Below, piece after piece: positions 1 through 9,000 of a stretch of DNA of 30,405 bases (position 1 is its first letter; each line of letters begins with the position of its first letter). Origin of the DNA: Bacteroidota bacterium (GTDB lineage: Bacteria; Bacteroidota; Ignavibacteria; Kryptoniales; JAKASW01); NCBI GenBank assembly GCA_021789755.1, contig JAJYJD010000005.1, forward strand, positions 1 to 30,405, written 5' to 3'. Both the position numbers and the translations under genes were made by a program. The notes under the pieces were generated by a model. That model worked only from the letters and a program-made list of their open reading frames with translations. It was not told where the DNA came from and ran no database searches.

Positions 1-605
1 GCGGTGAGCGCGCTCTTCTGGAAAAGGACCACGTCGTTGTTCAGGAGCTCATAAACCGAGGCTCCGACGGCGTCCTTCACGAAAATCTCCGGCACATTTC
101 TGGCCGCGAGGAAGACGTTCCTGTCGTTCTTGGGCAGGAGCATGAGCACTTTCTTTCCCTTTAAGCCCAGGGAGTTGAGTATCTCGAGGACGCGCTTCGT
201 CTTCGATTCCTCAAGCGTGAAGTCTTCGACGACGACGACCCCGCTGTCTTTTGCTTTGTACGAGAGCGCTGATTTCTTCGCGAGGATTTTCGTCTTGTCG
301 TTGACCTTCTTGTCATAGTCATGGGGCTTGGGCCCGAATATCGTGCCTCCGCCGACCCAGATAGGGTTTCTTATCGAACCGCTGCGGGCCCTTCCAGTAT
401 GCTTCTGCTTCCACGGCTTTTTGCCGCCGCCTCTGACTTCTCCGCGGGTTTTGGTCTTATGAGTGCCCTGTCGCGCGTTGGCCCGGTAAGCTGTCACAGC
501 CTGGTAAATAGCCTGGTCGTTCGGCTTTATCTCAAATATCGCCGGCGACAGCTCCACCATTTCACCAGTTTTGCTTCCATCGATTTTCAAAACTTCTAAT
601 TGCAT
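1..605 (-). CDS. rplD: 50S ribosomal protein L4 (uL4), 3' end cut by window
   Basis: L4 binds 23S rRNA early in large-subunit assembly and lines the exit tunnel with a long loop. About 201 codons are visible, reading from the window edge back to an ATG at 605; the stop lies outside the window. The translation begins MQLEVLKIDG and holds the family's conserved basic loop (around residues 45-75, with KTRGEVRGGGKKPWKQKHTG and GSIRNPIWVGGG) and the C-terminal Rossmann-like part (VVVVEDF, LLPKNDRNVFLAARN). It follows rplC by 14 nt, the order of the S10 operon, so rplW and rplB probably lie beyond the left edge. In E. coli L4 also represses its own operon; nothing visible here tests that. Confidence 0.96.
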   Translation of the reverse strand, partial: MQLEVLKIDGSKTGEMVELSPAIFEIKPNDQAIYQAVTAYRANARQGTHKTKTRGEVRGGGKKPWKQKHTGRARSGSIRNPIWVGGGTIFGPKPHDYDKKVNDKTKILAKKSALSYKAKDSGVVVVEDFTLEESKTKRVLEILNSLGLKGKKVLMLLPKNDRNVFLAARNVPEIFVKDAVGASVYELLNNDVVLFQKSALT

Positions 606-619
606 CTTGGGAACCTCTT

Positions 620-1240
620 TCACTTCCAGATTTGCACGTAACCGTTTGTCGGACCGGGAACCGATCCCTCCACGAGGATGAGGTTCGAGTCCGGGATCAG
701 GCGTACCACTTTAAGGTTCTTCATCGTGGAGCGTTTTCCTCCCATCCTTCCCGCCATCCTCAATCCCTTGAAGACGCGTGACGGGTACGAAGAGCTGCCG
801 ACAGAACCGGGAGCGCGCAACCTGTCGCTCTGGCCGTGGGTAACCGACCCGCCGCCAAAGTGGTGACGTTTAACAACTCCCTGAAATCCTTTGCCTTTAG
901 AAGTCCCGGTTACGGAAACTTTGTCGCCCACGGCGAAGATCTTATCTACATTGATCACATCACCGAGCTTGAACGACGCAATATCGTATCCGTCGAACTC
1001 GCAGAGTATCTCAGCCGGCTTCACTCCGGCTTTCGCAAAATGTCCTTTCATCGGCTTCGGCACGACACGCTCGGGCTTCTCACCGAATCCGAGCTGAAGC
1101 GCCTCGTAGCCGTCCCGATCTTTCGTCTTGATCGCGGTGACGGGACAGGGCCCTGCTTCAATAACGGTTACGGAGATAGAATTCCCTTTCTCGTCGAAAA
1201 CGTTAGTCATGCCGAGTTTCTTGCCAAGCAGACCGCTCAT
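620..1240 (-). CDS. rplC: 50S ribosomal protein L3 (uL3)
   Basis: L3 is a 23S rRNA-binding assembly-initiator protein whose long loop reaches the peptidyl transferase centre. The product is 206 aa, normal for the family, starting MSGLLGKKLGMT and containing THGQSDRLRAPGSVG and the signature VFKGLRMAGRMGG near residues 150-170. I chose the ATG at 1240, which has GGAG nine nt upstream. An in-frame ATG at 1270 would add ten residues, but the strong GGAGGG abuts it too closely. That GGAGGG is instead well placed for a 7-codon frame that ends on the L3 start codon (separate entry). The glutamines of the E. coli loop GQNQTP, which includes the residue methylated by PrmB, are serines here (GSSSYP). 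Confidence 0.96.
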   Translation of the reverse strand: MSGLLGKKLGMTNVFDEKGNSISVTVIEAGPCPVTAIKTKDRDGYEALQLGFGEKPERVVPKPMKGHFAKAGVKPAEILCEFDGYDIASFKLGDVINVDKIFAVGDKVSVTGTSKGKGFQGVVKRHHFGGGSVTHGQSDRLRAPGSVGSSSYPSRVFKGLRMAGRMGGKRSTMKNLKVVRLIPDSNLILVEGSVPGPTNGYVQIWK

Positions 1241-1283
1241 TATCTCAAACTCCGGTTTCTCATGAAACATCCCTCCGGGAGGG
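1240..1283 (-). promoter_or_regulatory. rplC leader: mini-ORF coupled to rplC and SD hairpin
   Basis: On the minus strand a strong Shine-Dalgarno GGAGGG (1271-1276) lies 7 nt before an ATG at 1263. That ATG opens a 7-codon frame, MRNRSLR, whose TAA stop (1242-1240) shares its last A with the rplC ATG (TAATG). A 5-bp stem, GAGGG with CCCTC (1271-1275 with 1279-1283, 3-nt loop), can partly hide the same SD. The geometry suggests translational coupling or a leader peptide. No homologue can be checked here, so the functional reading is inference; the sequence relations are seen directly. Confidence 0.4.
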
Positions 1284-1314
1284 GGAAATTAAGGATTGTC
1301 ATAGGCTGTGGCCT

Positions 1315-1623
1315 TTAGACCTTCATCTCTACGTCGACTCCAGCGGGGAGATCGAGCTTGGTGAGAGAGTCCACCGACTTCGACGACGCGTTGTAAATGT
1401 AGATCAAGCGCTTGTGCTGCCGAAGCTCGAACTGTTCGCGGCTCCGCTTGTCAACATGCGGCGATCGAAGGACAGTATAAATCGTCTTCTTCGTCGGCAG
1501 CGGGATCGGTCCGGAGACAACCGCTCCGGTAGACTTGATCGTCCTGACGATCTTCTCCGCCGATTTATCGATCAGAGCATGATCATAGGATTTAAGCTTT
1601 ATCCTGATAGTCTGACCAGCCAC
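1315..1623 (-). CDS. rpsJ: 30S ribosomal protein S10 (uS10, NusE)
   Basis: S10 is a head protein of the small subunit and, as NusE, a partner of NusB and NusG in antitermination. The 102-aa product begins MAGQTIRIKLKSYDHALID and carries the conserved GPIPLPTKK and SPHVDKRSREQFELR. Length and sequence are full and typical. The start codon is GTG at 1623 with GAGG six nt upstream; no ATG fits as well. It lies 41 nt after tuf and 74 nt before rplC, the normal str-to-S10 junction. In E. coli a separate promoter with an L4-controlled leader precedes rpsJ. The 41-nt gap here is too short for such a leader, so rpsJ is probably read through from the str genes. Confidence 0.97.
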   Translation of the reverse strand: MAGQTIRIKLKSYDHALIDKSAEKIVRTIKSTGAVVSGPIPLPTKKTIYTVLRSPHVDKRSREQFELRQHKRLIYIYNASSKSVDSLTKLDLPAGVDVEMKV

Positions 1624-1664
1624 AGCTTACCTCGCTTCCATAATTTTACCAGCCTTCAAACTGA

Positions 1665-2879
1665 TTACTCAATGATTTTCGTTACGACGCCTGCACCGAC
1701 CGTATGGCCGCCTTCGCGGATAGCAAAGCGAAGTCCTTCTTCCATGGCAATCGGAGTGATCAATTCGATTCTCAGGTTGTCGACGTTATCGCCCGGCATA
1801 ACCATCTCGGTGCCGGCGGGGAATTCGGTAGCAGATCCGGTAACGTCCGTCGTGCGGAAGTAGAACTGCGGGCGGTAACCCTTGAAGAACGGAGTGTGAC
1901 GTCCGCCTTCTTCTTTGCTCAGGACGTAAACCTGGGCGATGAATTTCGTGTGCGGTGTGATTGAGCCGGGTTTCGCGAGGACCATTCCGCGCTCAAGCTC
2001 TTCCTTTTCAACGCCGCGGAGCAGCGCGCCGATATTGTCACCCGCCATTCCCTCATCGAGTTCTTTTCTGAACATCTCGAGTCCAGTGACCACGGCTTTC
2101 TTGTGGGCGCCAAGGCCTATGATCTCAATTTCCTCGCCGACCTTCACCTTTCCGCGCTCGACGCGGCCGGTACCGACCGTACCGCGGCCGGTGATCGTGA
2201 AAACGTCTTCGATCGGCATGATGAACGGCTTGTCCACATCGCGCTGCGGGAGCGGGATGTAGCTGTCGACGGCATCCATCAACTCATATATACACTTGAA
2301 GCGGGGGTCGTCCGGCTTGGCGTTAGGGTCATTTCCCGCTTCCATCGCCTTGAGGGCACTGCCGCGGATTACAGGTATCTCGTCGCCGGGGAAATTATAC
2401 TTCTTCAACAGATCGCGGACTTCGACCTCTACGAGCTCGAGGAGCTCGGGATCGTCGACCATATCGACTTTATTCATGAATACGACGATCTTCGGCACGC
2501 CGACCTGGTATGCGAGAAGAATGTGCTCCCGGGTCTGGGGCATCGGGCCGTCGTTAGCAGCGACCACCAGGATAGCGCCGTCCATCTGGGCAGCGCCGGT
2601 TATCATATTCTTAATGTAATCTGCGTGTCCGGGGCAGTCGACATGAGCGTAGTGCCTGGTCGCGGTCTGATATTCCACGTGGGCCGTCGCGATCGTTATA
2701 CCGCGGGCTTTCTCTTCCGGCGCGTTGTCGATACTATCGAAACTCCTGGCGGATGCCAAACCTTTTTTGGCTAAAGCGAGTGTGATTGCCGATGTCAACG
2801 TCGTCTTGCCGTGATCGATGTGCCCGATCGTACCCACATTGATATGCGGCTTACTGCGGTCAAATTTCTCCTTTGCCAT
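1665..2879 (-). CDS. tuf: Elongation factor Tu
   Basis: EF-Tu is the GTPase that delivers aminoacyl-tRNA to the ribosomal A site. The 404-aa protein shows G1 GHIDHGKT (19-26), the switch II DCPGH with catalytic His85, G4 NKVD (136-139) and G5 SALK. All three domains are complete, ending VGAGVVTKIIE. It is about ten residues longer than E. coli EF-Tu because of an insert after the SALKAMEAG stretch in the G domain, the same place as the known insert in Thermus EF-Tu. The ATG at 2879 has AAGGAG seven nt upstream. This is the only tuf in the window: the tufB position between tRNA-Thr and tRNA-Trp, occupied in many bacteria, holds rpmG instead. Confidence 0.98.
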   Translation of the reverse strand: MAKEKFDRSKPHINVGTIGHIDHGKTTLTSAITLALAKKGLASARSFDSIDNAPEEKARGITIATAHVEYQTATRHYAHVDCPGHADYIKNMITGAAQMDGAILVVAANDGPMPQTREHILLAYQVGVPKIVVFMNKVDMVDDPELLELVEVEVRDLLKKYNFPGDEIPVIRGSALKAMEAGNDPNAKPDDPRFKCIYELMDAVDSYIPLPQRDVDKPFIMPIEDVFTITGRGTVGTGRVERGKVKVGEEIEIIGLGAHKKAVVTGLEMFRKELDEGMAGDNIGALLRGVEKEELERGMVLAKPGSITPHTKFIAQVYVLSKEEGGRHTPFFKGYRPQFYFRTTDVTGSATEFPAGTEMVMPGDNVDNLRIELITPIAMEEGLRFAIREGGHTVGAGVVTKIIE

Positions 2880-2968
2880 CTAAATTCTCCTTATAATTTT
2901 TTCAAACTAATTATCCCAACAAGTCGGAATCCCGCACGGGCTGAAACCGACAAAAAAGACGGACGAAA

Positions 2969-5062
2969 TCATGCGGCGACTGACTCCTTACCGCGCACTT
3001 TTTCGATGATCTGGTCCGCGATGTTGCGCGGCACCTCATCATAGTGAGAGAACTGCATTGTGAAAATCGCGCGTCCTTGCGTCATCGAACGAAGCGACGT
3101 CGCGTATCCGAACATCTCAGACAATGGGATCATAGCCCTTACAACCTGGGCGTCTCTTCTCGATCCAATTCCTTCGATTCGTCCGCGGCGGGAGTTCAAA
3201 TCTCCCATCACGTCTCCGAGGTATTCCTCCGGAGTCACGACTTCCACATCCATCATCGGTTCAAGCAAAACAGGGTCTGCTTTTTTTGCACCCTCCTTGA
3301 AACCGATGCTGCCCGCGATCTTGAAAGCCATCTCGCTCGAATCGACATCGTGGTACGACCCGTCGAAAAGTTTCACCTTGATATCGACGACGGGATATCC
3401 TGCGAGGACGCCGCTCTGAAGAGCCTCCTGGATACCTTCCGATACCGCAGGGATGTACTCTTTCGGGATGACGCCGCCTACTATCGCGTTCGTGAACTCG
3501 TATCCCTTGCCTTTTTCGTTGGGTTCAATCTCCAGATAGACATGACCGTACTGGCCGCGGCCGCCTGATTGCCTGATAAACTTTCCTTCCTGCGTGACTT
3601 TCTTCCTGATCGTTTCTTTGTAAGCCACCTGGGGGCGTCCGACGTTAGCTTCGACTTTGAATTCGCGCTTCAATCTATCCACTATGATCTCGAGGTGAAG
3701 TTCGCCCATTCCGCTTATAATCGTCTGGCCGGTTTCTTCGTTGGTAGACATGCGGAACGTCGGATCTTCCTCGGTCAATTTCATGAGAGACTCGCCGAGT
3801 TTCTCCTGATCGGCCTTCGTTTTCGGTTCGATCGCTATATGAATAACCGGTTCCGGGAACTCCATCTTCTCAAGTACGATCGGGGCAGATTCGTCACAGA
3901 GTGTGTCGCCCGTCTTTGTCGACTTCAGACCGACAGCCGCTACAATGTCGCCGGTGAATGCCGTCTCGATGTCTTCGCGGTGATTGGCGTGCATCCTGAG
4001 GATGCGGCCGATCCGCTCCTTCCTGCCTGTGATCGAATTGAATACGTACGACCCGCCGGAGAGCATACCGCTGTAGACTCTGAAAAACGTCAGCTTCCCG
4101 ACATAAGGGTCCGTCATAATCTTGAATGCCAACGCGGAAAATTTCTCGTCGTCGGCAGGCCTGCGCTCGATCTGGTTTCCGTCAGAGTCGTGTCCGCGGG
4201 TGTTGCCGACATCAAGAGGCGACGGCAGAAAATCAACGACACAATCCATAAGACGTTGGACACCCTTGTTTTTAAAGGCCGTGCCGCAAGCGACCGGGAC
4301 AATCTTAAGTTCGAGCGTCGCTTTTCGGATCGTGGCAATAATTTCTTCCTCTGAAATTTCCTTTCCATCCAGATACTTTACCAATAAGGTATCATCGATA
4401 TCCGAGACAGCCTCAAGGAGTTTCGTCCTATACTCCTGCGCGATCTTCTGGAGGTCATGAGGGATATCGTACTCTTCCCATGTCGTGCCGAGGTTAGACT
4501 CGCTGTACATGACGGCCTTCATCTTTATGAGGTCGATGATACCGGCAAAAATGTCGCCCTGGCCGATCGGAAGCTGGATAGGAACGGCGTTCGTCTTCAG
4601 CCTGTCGTGCATCATCTGGATGACGTTGAAGAAGTCCGCGCCTACTCTGTCCATCTTGTTGACAAACGCTATTCTCGGAACGCCGTATTTGTCCGCCTGA
4701 CGCCAGACCGTCTCCGATTGAGGTTCGACGCCGCCGACGGCACAGAAGAGTGCTATCGCCCCGTCGAGCACGCGGAGTGAGCGTTCTACTTCGATCGTGA
4801 AATCTACATGTCCCGGGGTATCTATAATATTAATTCTGTGATCTCTCCAGAAGCAGGTAGTAGCGGCAGACGTGATAGTGATGCCTCTTTCCTTCTCCTG
4901 TTCCATGAAATCCATCGTTGCTGCACCGTCATGTACTTCGCCCATGCGGTGTGTCTTTCCTGTATAGAATAGGATCCTTTCGGTCGTAGTCGTCTTACCC
5001 GCATCAATGTGCGCCATGATCCCGATGTTGCGGGTGCGTTCTAACGGGTACTCTCTAATCAT
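2969..5062 (-). CDS. fusA: Elongation factor G
   Basis: EF-G is the GTPase that drives translocation and, with RRF, ribosome recycling. The 697-aa protein starts MIREYPLERTRNIGIMAHID and carries G1 AHIDAGKT (about 17-24), the switch II DTPGHVDF and G4 NKMD. Domain II and the domain IV motif GGRGQYGHV are intact, and so is the C-terminal domain V. Length matches canonical translocating EF-G, so it is the main factor rather than a specialised paralogue. It lies 27 nt after rpsG and 89 nt before tuf, the standard str-operon order. The start codon at 5062 has only a weak SD, which would fit translational coupling to rpsG. Confidence 0.98.
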   Translation of the reverse strand: MIREYPLERTRNIGIMAHIDAGKTTTTERILFYTGKTHRMGEVHDGAATMDFMEQEKERGITITSAATTCFWRDHRINIIDTPGHVDFTIEVERSLRVLDGAIALFCAVGGVEPQSETVWRQADKYGVPRIAFVNKMDRVGADFFNVIQMMHDRLKTNAVPIQLPIGQGDIFAGIIDLIKMKAVMYSESNLGTTWEEYDIPHDLQKIAQEYRTKLLEAVSDIDDTLLVKYLDGKEISEEEIIATIRKATLELKIVPVACGTAFKNKGVQRLMDCVVDFLPSPLDVGNTRGHDSDGNQIERRPADDEKFSALAFKIMTDPYVGKLTFFRVYSGMLSGGSYVFNSITGRKERIGRILRMHANHREDIETAFTGDIVAAVGLKSTKTGDTLCDESAPIVLEKMEFPEPVIHIAIEPKTKADQEKLGESLMKLTEEDPTFRMSTNEETGQTIISGMGELHLEIIVDRLKREFKVEANVGRPQVAYKETIRKKVTQEGKFIRQSGGRGQYGHVYLEIEPNEKGKGYEFTNAIVGGVIPKEYIPAVSEGIQEALQSGVLAGYPVVDIKVKLFDGSYHDVDSSEMAFKIAGSIGFKEGAKKADPVLLEPMMDVEVVTPEEYLGDVMGDLNSRRGRIEGIGSRRDAQVVRAMIPLSEMFGYATSLRSMTQGRAIFTMQFSHYDEVPRNIADQIIEKVRGKESVAA

Positions 5063-5089
5063 TTTCTATCTGTAACCTTCCAGTCTTCA

Positions 5090-5557
5090 TTACCATCTGT
5101 AGTGGGCGAATGCCTTATTGGCTTCGGCCATCTTGTGAGTGTCTTCACGTTTCTTTATAGCGTTTCCTTCACCGTTCGAGGCTGCGATAATCTCGGCAGC
5201 CAGCTTCAATGACATCGACTTATCTTTGCGCTCCCTGGCATATTTTATCAGCCATCGCATTCCGAGAGCAAGACTTCTCTCGGGACGGACTTCGCTCGGT
5301 ACCTGATACGTCGCACCGCCGACCCTGCGGGCGCGGACCTCGATGATCGGCTGAACGTTGTTGAGCGCTTTCCTGAAAACATCGAGGGGATTCTGTTTCG
5401 TCCGCTGTTCCACGATGTCAAATGCATCATACAGAACTCGCCGGGCAAGGTGCTTCTTCCCGGAATTCATGACATTGTTCACGAATTTCGCCAGGAATAC
5501 ATCGTTATATTTTGGGTCAGGGAAAACCTGACGCCTGTCGGAGCGCTTTTTCCTCAT
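5090..5557 (-). CDS. rpsG: 30S ribosomal protein S7 (uS7)
   Basis: S7 nucleates assembly of the 30S head by binding 16S rRNA and contacts the E-site tRNA. The 155-aa product begins MRKKRSDRRQVFPDPKYND and contains the conserved KNPLD-like QNPLDVF, GGATYQVP, VRPERSLALGMRWL and the C-terminal HKMAEANKAFAHYRW. It is a full-length short-form S7 without the C-terminal tail of E. coli K-12. It lies 21 nt after rpsL. In E. coli S7 binds the rpsL-rpsG junction to repress the operon. The gap here is much shorter than in E. coli, so that particular site is probably absent. Confidence 0.97.
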   Translation of the reverse strand: MRKKRSDRRQVFPDPKYNDVFLAKFVNNVMNSGKKHLARRVLYDAFDIVEQRTKQNPLDVFRKALNNVQPIIEVRARRVGGATYQVPSEVRPERSLALGMRWLIKYARERKDKSMSLKLAAEIIAASNGEGNAIKKREDTHKMAEANKAFAHYRW

Positions 5558-5578
5558 GTCAAACTCTTTTTGTTAATA

Positions 5579-5959
5579 TTATGCTGAAGCTTTGGGCTTC
5601 TTGGCACCGTATTTTGATCTGCCTTGCTTTCTGTCAGTCACGCCGGCAGTATCAAGAGTGCCTCTAATGATGTGATAACGCACGCCAGGAAGATCTTTGA
5701 CACGGCCACCTCTAATCAAAACGATAGAGTGTTCCTGAAGGTTGTGTCCCTCGCCAGGGATGTAAGCCGTTACCTCTATCCCATGGACCAGCCTAACGCG
5801 CGCAACTTTGCGGAGAGCCGAATTCGGCTTCTTAGGTGTGGTGGTATAGACGCGGGTGCATACGCCCCGCTTTTGCGGGTTTCCCTGAAGCGCGGGGGAC
5901 TTTCCTTTGAGAAGAATCTTTTTTCTCCCCTGCCTTATCAGTTGATTAATTGTCGGCAA
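5579..5959 (-). CDS. rpsL: 30S ribosomal protein S12 (uS12)
   Basis: S12 sits at the decoding centre and tunes accuracy. The 126-aa product begins MPTINQLIRQGRKK and has TTPKKPNSALRKV and GGRVKDLPGVRYH. The lysines whose substitution gives streptomycin resistance in other bacteria (in PKKPNS and in GRVKDLPG) are the wild-type residues. The Asp of KDLPG, methylthiolated by RimO in E. coli, is kept. Translation starts at TTG (5959) with GGAGG about seven nt upstream; there is no ATG alternative. It is the first gene of the str section and has its own promoter at 6000-6028, downstream of the hairpin that follows rpoC. Confidence 0.97.
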   Translation of the reverse strand: MPTINQLIRQGRKKILLKGKSPALQGNPQKRGVCTRVYTTTPKKPNSALRKVARVRLVHGIEVTAYIPGEGHNLQEHSIVLIRGGRVKDLPGVRYHIIRGTLDTAGVTDRKQGRSKYGAKKPKASA

Positions 5960-5999
5960 TGTGTTCCTCCAAAATACGTACCTTCATCATAGAGATAAA

Positions 6000-6028
6000 A
6001 ATATAAACCTCGGCATCCAAATAATCAA
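6000..6028 (-). promoter_or_regulatory. Promoter for rpsL-rpsG-fusA-tuf
   Basis: On the minus strand a -35 box TTGATT (6028-6023) is followed after exactly 17 nt by a -10 box TATATT (6005-6000), close to the housekeeping sigma consensus. The predicted start near 5993 leaves a leader of roughly 34 nt before the rpsL TTG. It lies just after the terminator-like hairpin at 6043-6069, so the str genes can be transcribed independently of rpoBC. The same box pair recurs before nuoA. Confidence 0.65.
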
Positions 6029-6042
6029 GAAAATCACACATG

Positions 6043-6069
6043 AAAAGGGGGAGAAATTTCTTTCTCCCC
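6043..6069 (-). terminator. Terminator or attenuator after rpoC
   Basis: Twenty-one nt after the rpoC stop, the minus-strand RNA forms a perfect 9-bp stem, GGGGAGAAA with TTTCTCCCC, closed by a GAAA tetraloop (6048-6069). It is followed by CTTTTC. The U tract is only four long, so termination may be partial, which would let some RNA polymerase pass into rpsL. Confidence 0.65.
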
Positions 6070-6089
6070 TCTTTAAAGTTGCCCGGCTG

Positions 6090-9000
6090 TCAGGAAGCGA
6101 CCTTCTGCCGCGAAACCGCTTCCTCCGCCTCTACTCGCTTGTCGAGCATCTCTTCCTCCGTCAGGATCAGATCATGGAACTTCTTCAAACCCGTTCCTGC
6201 GGGGATCAGCTGCCCGATTATGACGTTTTCCTTCAGTCCGATGAGGTCATCAAGCTTGCCCTCGATTGAGGCGTCAGTAAGTACCTTCGTGGTCTCCTGG
6301 AACGACGCCGCTGAAATAAAGCTGTCCGTCGACAACGCCGCGGATGTAATTCCCAGCAGCACGTCTTCAGAGGTCGCAGGCACCGCGTCACGGAACTCGA
6401 TGACCTTCTTTTTAGACCTTCGCAGATCACGATTCTTCGCCATGACTACAGCTCGCTCGACGATCTGTCCGACCCTGTACTTGGAGTCGCCCTTTGCTGT
6501 CACGACAACCTTTTTCCCGATCGCGGCATTCTCCTCACGGATCCTGTGCACATCGGCAATGTCGCCTTCCAGGAACGGTGTGTCACCGGAATCCACAACA
6601 CGGACCCGCTGGAACATCTGACGAACGATCACTTCTATATGCTTGTCGTTGATCGTCACGTTCTGCTGGCGATAGACTTCCTGGATTTCATCCAGGAGAT
6701 ACTTCTGCACGTCGGCAGGACCTTTAATCCTCAGAATATCATGGGGATCAATCGGACCGTCCGTAAGACGTTCGCCGGCTATCACAAAATCATTCTCCTG
6801 TACGAGAATGTGCTGGCGCAGTGAGACTTTATAAGTTTTCCGATCTTTGCCGTCGGAACTGGTCACTATGACCTCTTTCGTTCCTCTGGACTGCCCTCCG
6901 AAGCTGACGTAACCGTCAATTTCGCTGACTGTCGCGGGGTCCTGCGGCGCACGAGCCTCGAACAACTCCTGCACTCTCGGCAGACCCGTGGTCACGTCGC
7001 GAACGCGCGAGAGCTCCTTCGGCTTCTTGGCAAGGGTTTCGCCCGACTGGACCTCTTCGCCATCCTCGACGACGATGTGCGCACCGACGGGGAGGTTATA
7101 TGTCCTCTTCGATTTCGCACCGTGTCCGATTTCCACCGAAGGGGTTACGTTCTTATCGAGACTTTCAATGACGACCTTCTCCACCTGGCCGGTCTGTTCG
7201 TCGGTTTGCTCACGGTAGGTCACGTCCTTCTTCAAGTCGACCCATCGAACCTTACCTCCAAACTCCGTAAGGATGAGCGTATTGTACGGATCCCACTGGT
7301 AAACGAGGTCGCCCTTTTTGACGGAGGAGCCTTCGTCCAGGAGAAGGTGAGCACCCTGCGGCACATCCATCTTCTTTATGGCCCGGTTGTCCTTATCGAG
7401 GATCTGAATAACACCGTGCCTGCCGAGAAGCACCTTCTCCGGTTTACCTGTTGTCCTGTTTATATAATCGACAAGCGGATGCATGTTTTCAAACTTCAGC
7501 TTTCCTTCGGCGGGCGCGACGACGTTTGATTCCTGCGACTCGACGCTTGCGGTACCACCGGTGTGGAAAGTACGAAGGGTCAGCTGCGTGCCGGGTTCGC
7601 CGATACTCTGTGCAGCGATGATCCCGACGGCATCACCGATCTCGACCATCTTGCCTGTCGCGAGGTTCCGTCCGTAGCACTTAGCGCAAACCCCGCGCGG
7701 CGCTTCGCATGTCAACACGGACCGTATATCCACGCTGTCGATCGCCGTGTTCGCGATTCTTTCGGCGAGATCTTCGGTGATCTCTCCGCCACCTTTCACG
7801 ATCTCTTCGTTTGTCAGCGGGTCGACGACATCATAGAGGGCAACGCGGCCGAGGATGCGTTCGACCAGCGTCTCCTGCACACGCTCGCCGTCCTTGATGG
7901 CGCTCACGGATATTCCACGAATCGTCCCGCAGTCGTCGCTGGCTATAACGACATCCTGCGACACATCGACGAGTCGCCTGGTAAGGTAGCCGGCATCGGC
8001 GGTCTTCAACGCCGTGTCTGCCAGTCCCTTTCTGGCGCCGTGGGTGGATATAAAGTATTCCAAAATCGACAACCCCTCGCGGAAGTTTGCGATTATAGGG
8101 TTCTCAATCAGGTCGCCTACCTGTCCTGTAAGAGACTTCTGAGGCTTGGCCATCAGACCGCGCATGGCCGCCAGCTGTTTCACCTGATCCTTCGAGCCGC
8201 GCGCGCCGGAGTCCAACATCATCCAGATGGAGTTGAAACCATCCTTCGAAGCCGACAACGTCTTGTATGCCGCATCGCTCACAAGGTTGGTTGCTCTCTG
8301 CCAGACGTCGATAATCTTGTTGTACCTTTCACCGGCAGTGATGAACCCGCCTTCATAGCTCGCTTCGATTTCCTTGACTTCGCGTTCGGATATGTCGATG
8401 AATTTTCTCTTGATATCAGGAATAATAACATCGTTCACGTTAATCGAAAGGCCTGCCGCAGTCGCGTTTTCGAACCCGAGGTCCTTCAGGTCGTCCAGGA
8501 ATTGCGCGGTCTTCGACGGACCCGCTTTCTTGTACGATTCGGCTATGATGGAGATAAGCTTGCTCTTCGTAAGCACCTCATTGATATAGCCGAGCTCTTC
8601 GGGTACGATCTCGTTGAACAGAATGCGCCCCGGCGTGGTCTCAATGTACTCCCCGTTGGTTCTGAATTTCACCGGCTCGTGCGGTGACATCTTGTTAAGT
8701 TCGATTCCCATCCTGATTTCGTCCACCGAAGAATAATGCTTGATCGGCGCCCCGTTACCTTTACTGACTTTCGTCAGATAGTAGAGCCCGAGAACCATGT
8801 CCTGAGTGGGATGCACGATCGGTTTCCCGTGTGCGGGAGACAGGAGGTTGTGGCTTGAGAGCATCAATATTCTGGCTTCGAGCTGAGCCTCGTAAGAGAG
8901 AGGCACGTGTACGGCCATTTGGTCACCGTCAAAGTCCGCGTTGAACGCAGTGCACACGAGCGGGTGCAGTTTGATCGCCTTGGCATCTACCAGCACAGGC

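Noticed and set aside
2880..2968. Possible separate tuf promoter (TTGGGA, then TATAAG)
   Set aside because: The -35 is poor and the spacing is 18 nt; normal str-operon read-through explains tuf expression.
7563..8687. 374-codon plus-strand frame antisense to rpoC
   Set aside because: Shadow of rpoC; composition is Arg/His/Val-rich as expected for an antisense frame, and no motif is visible.
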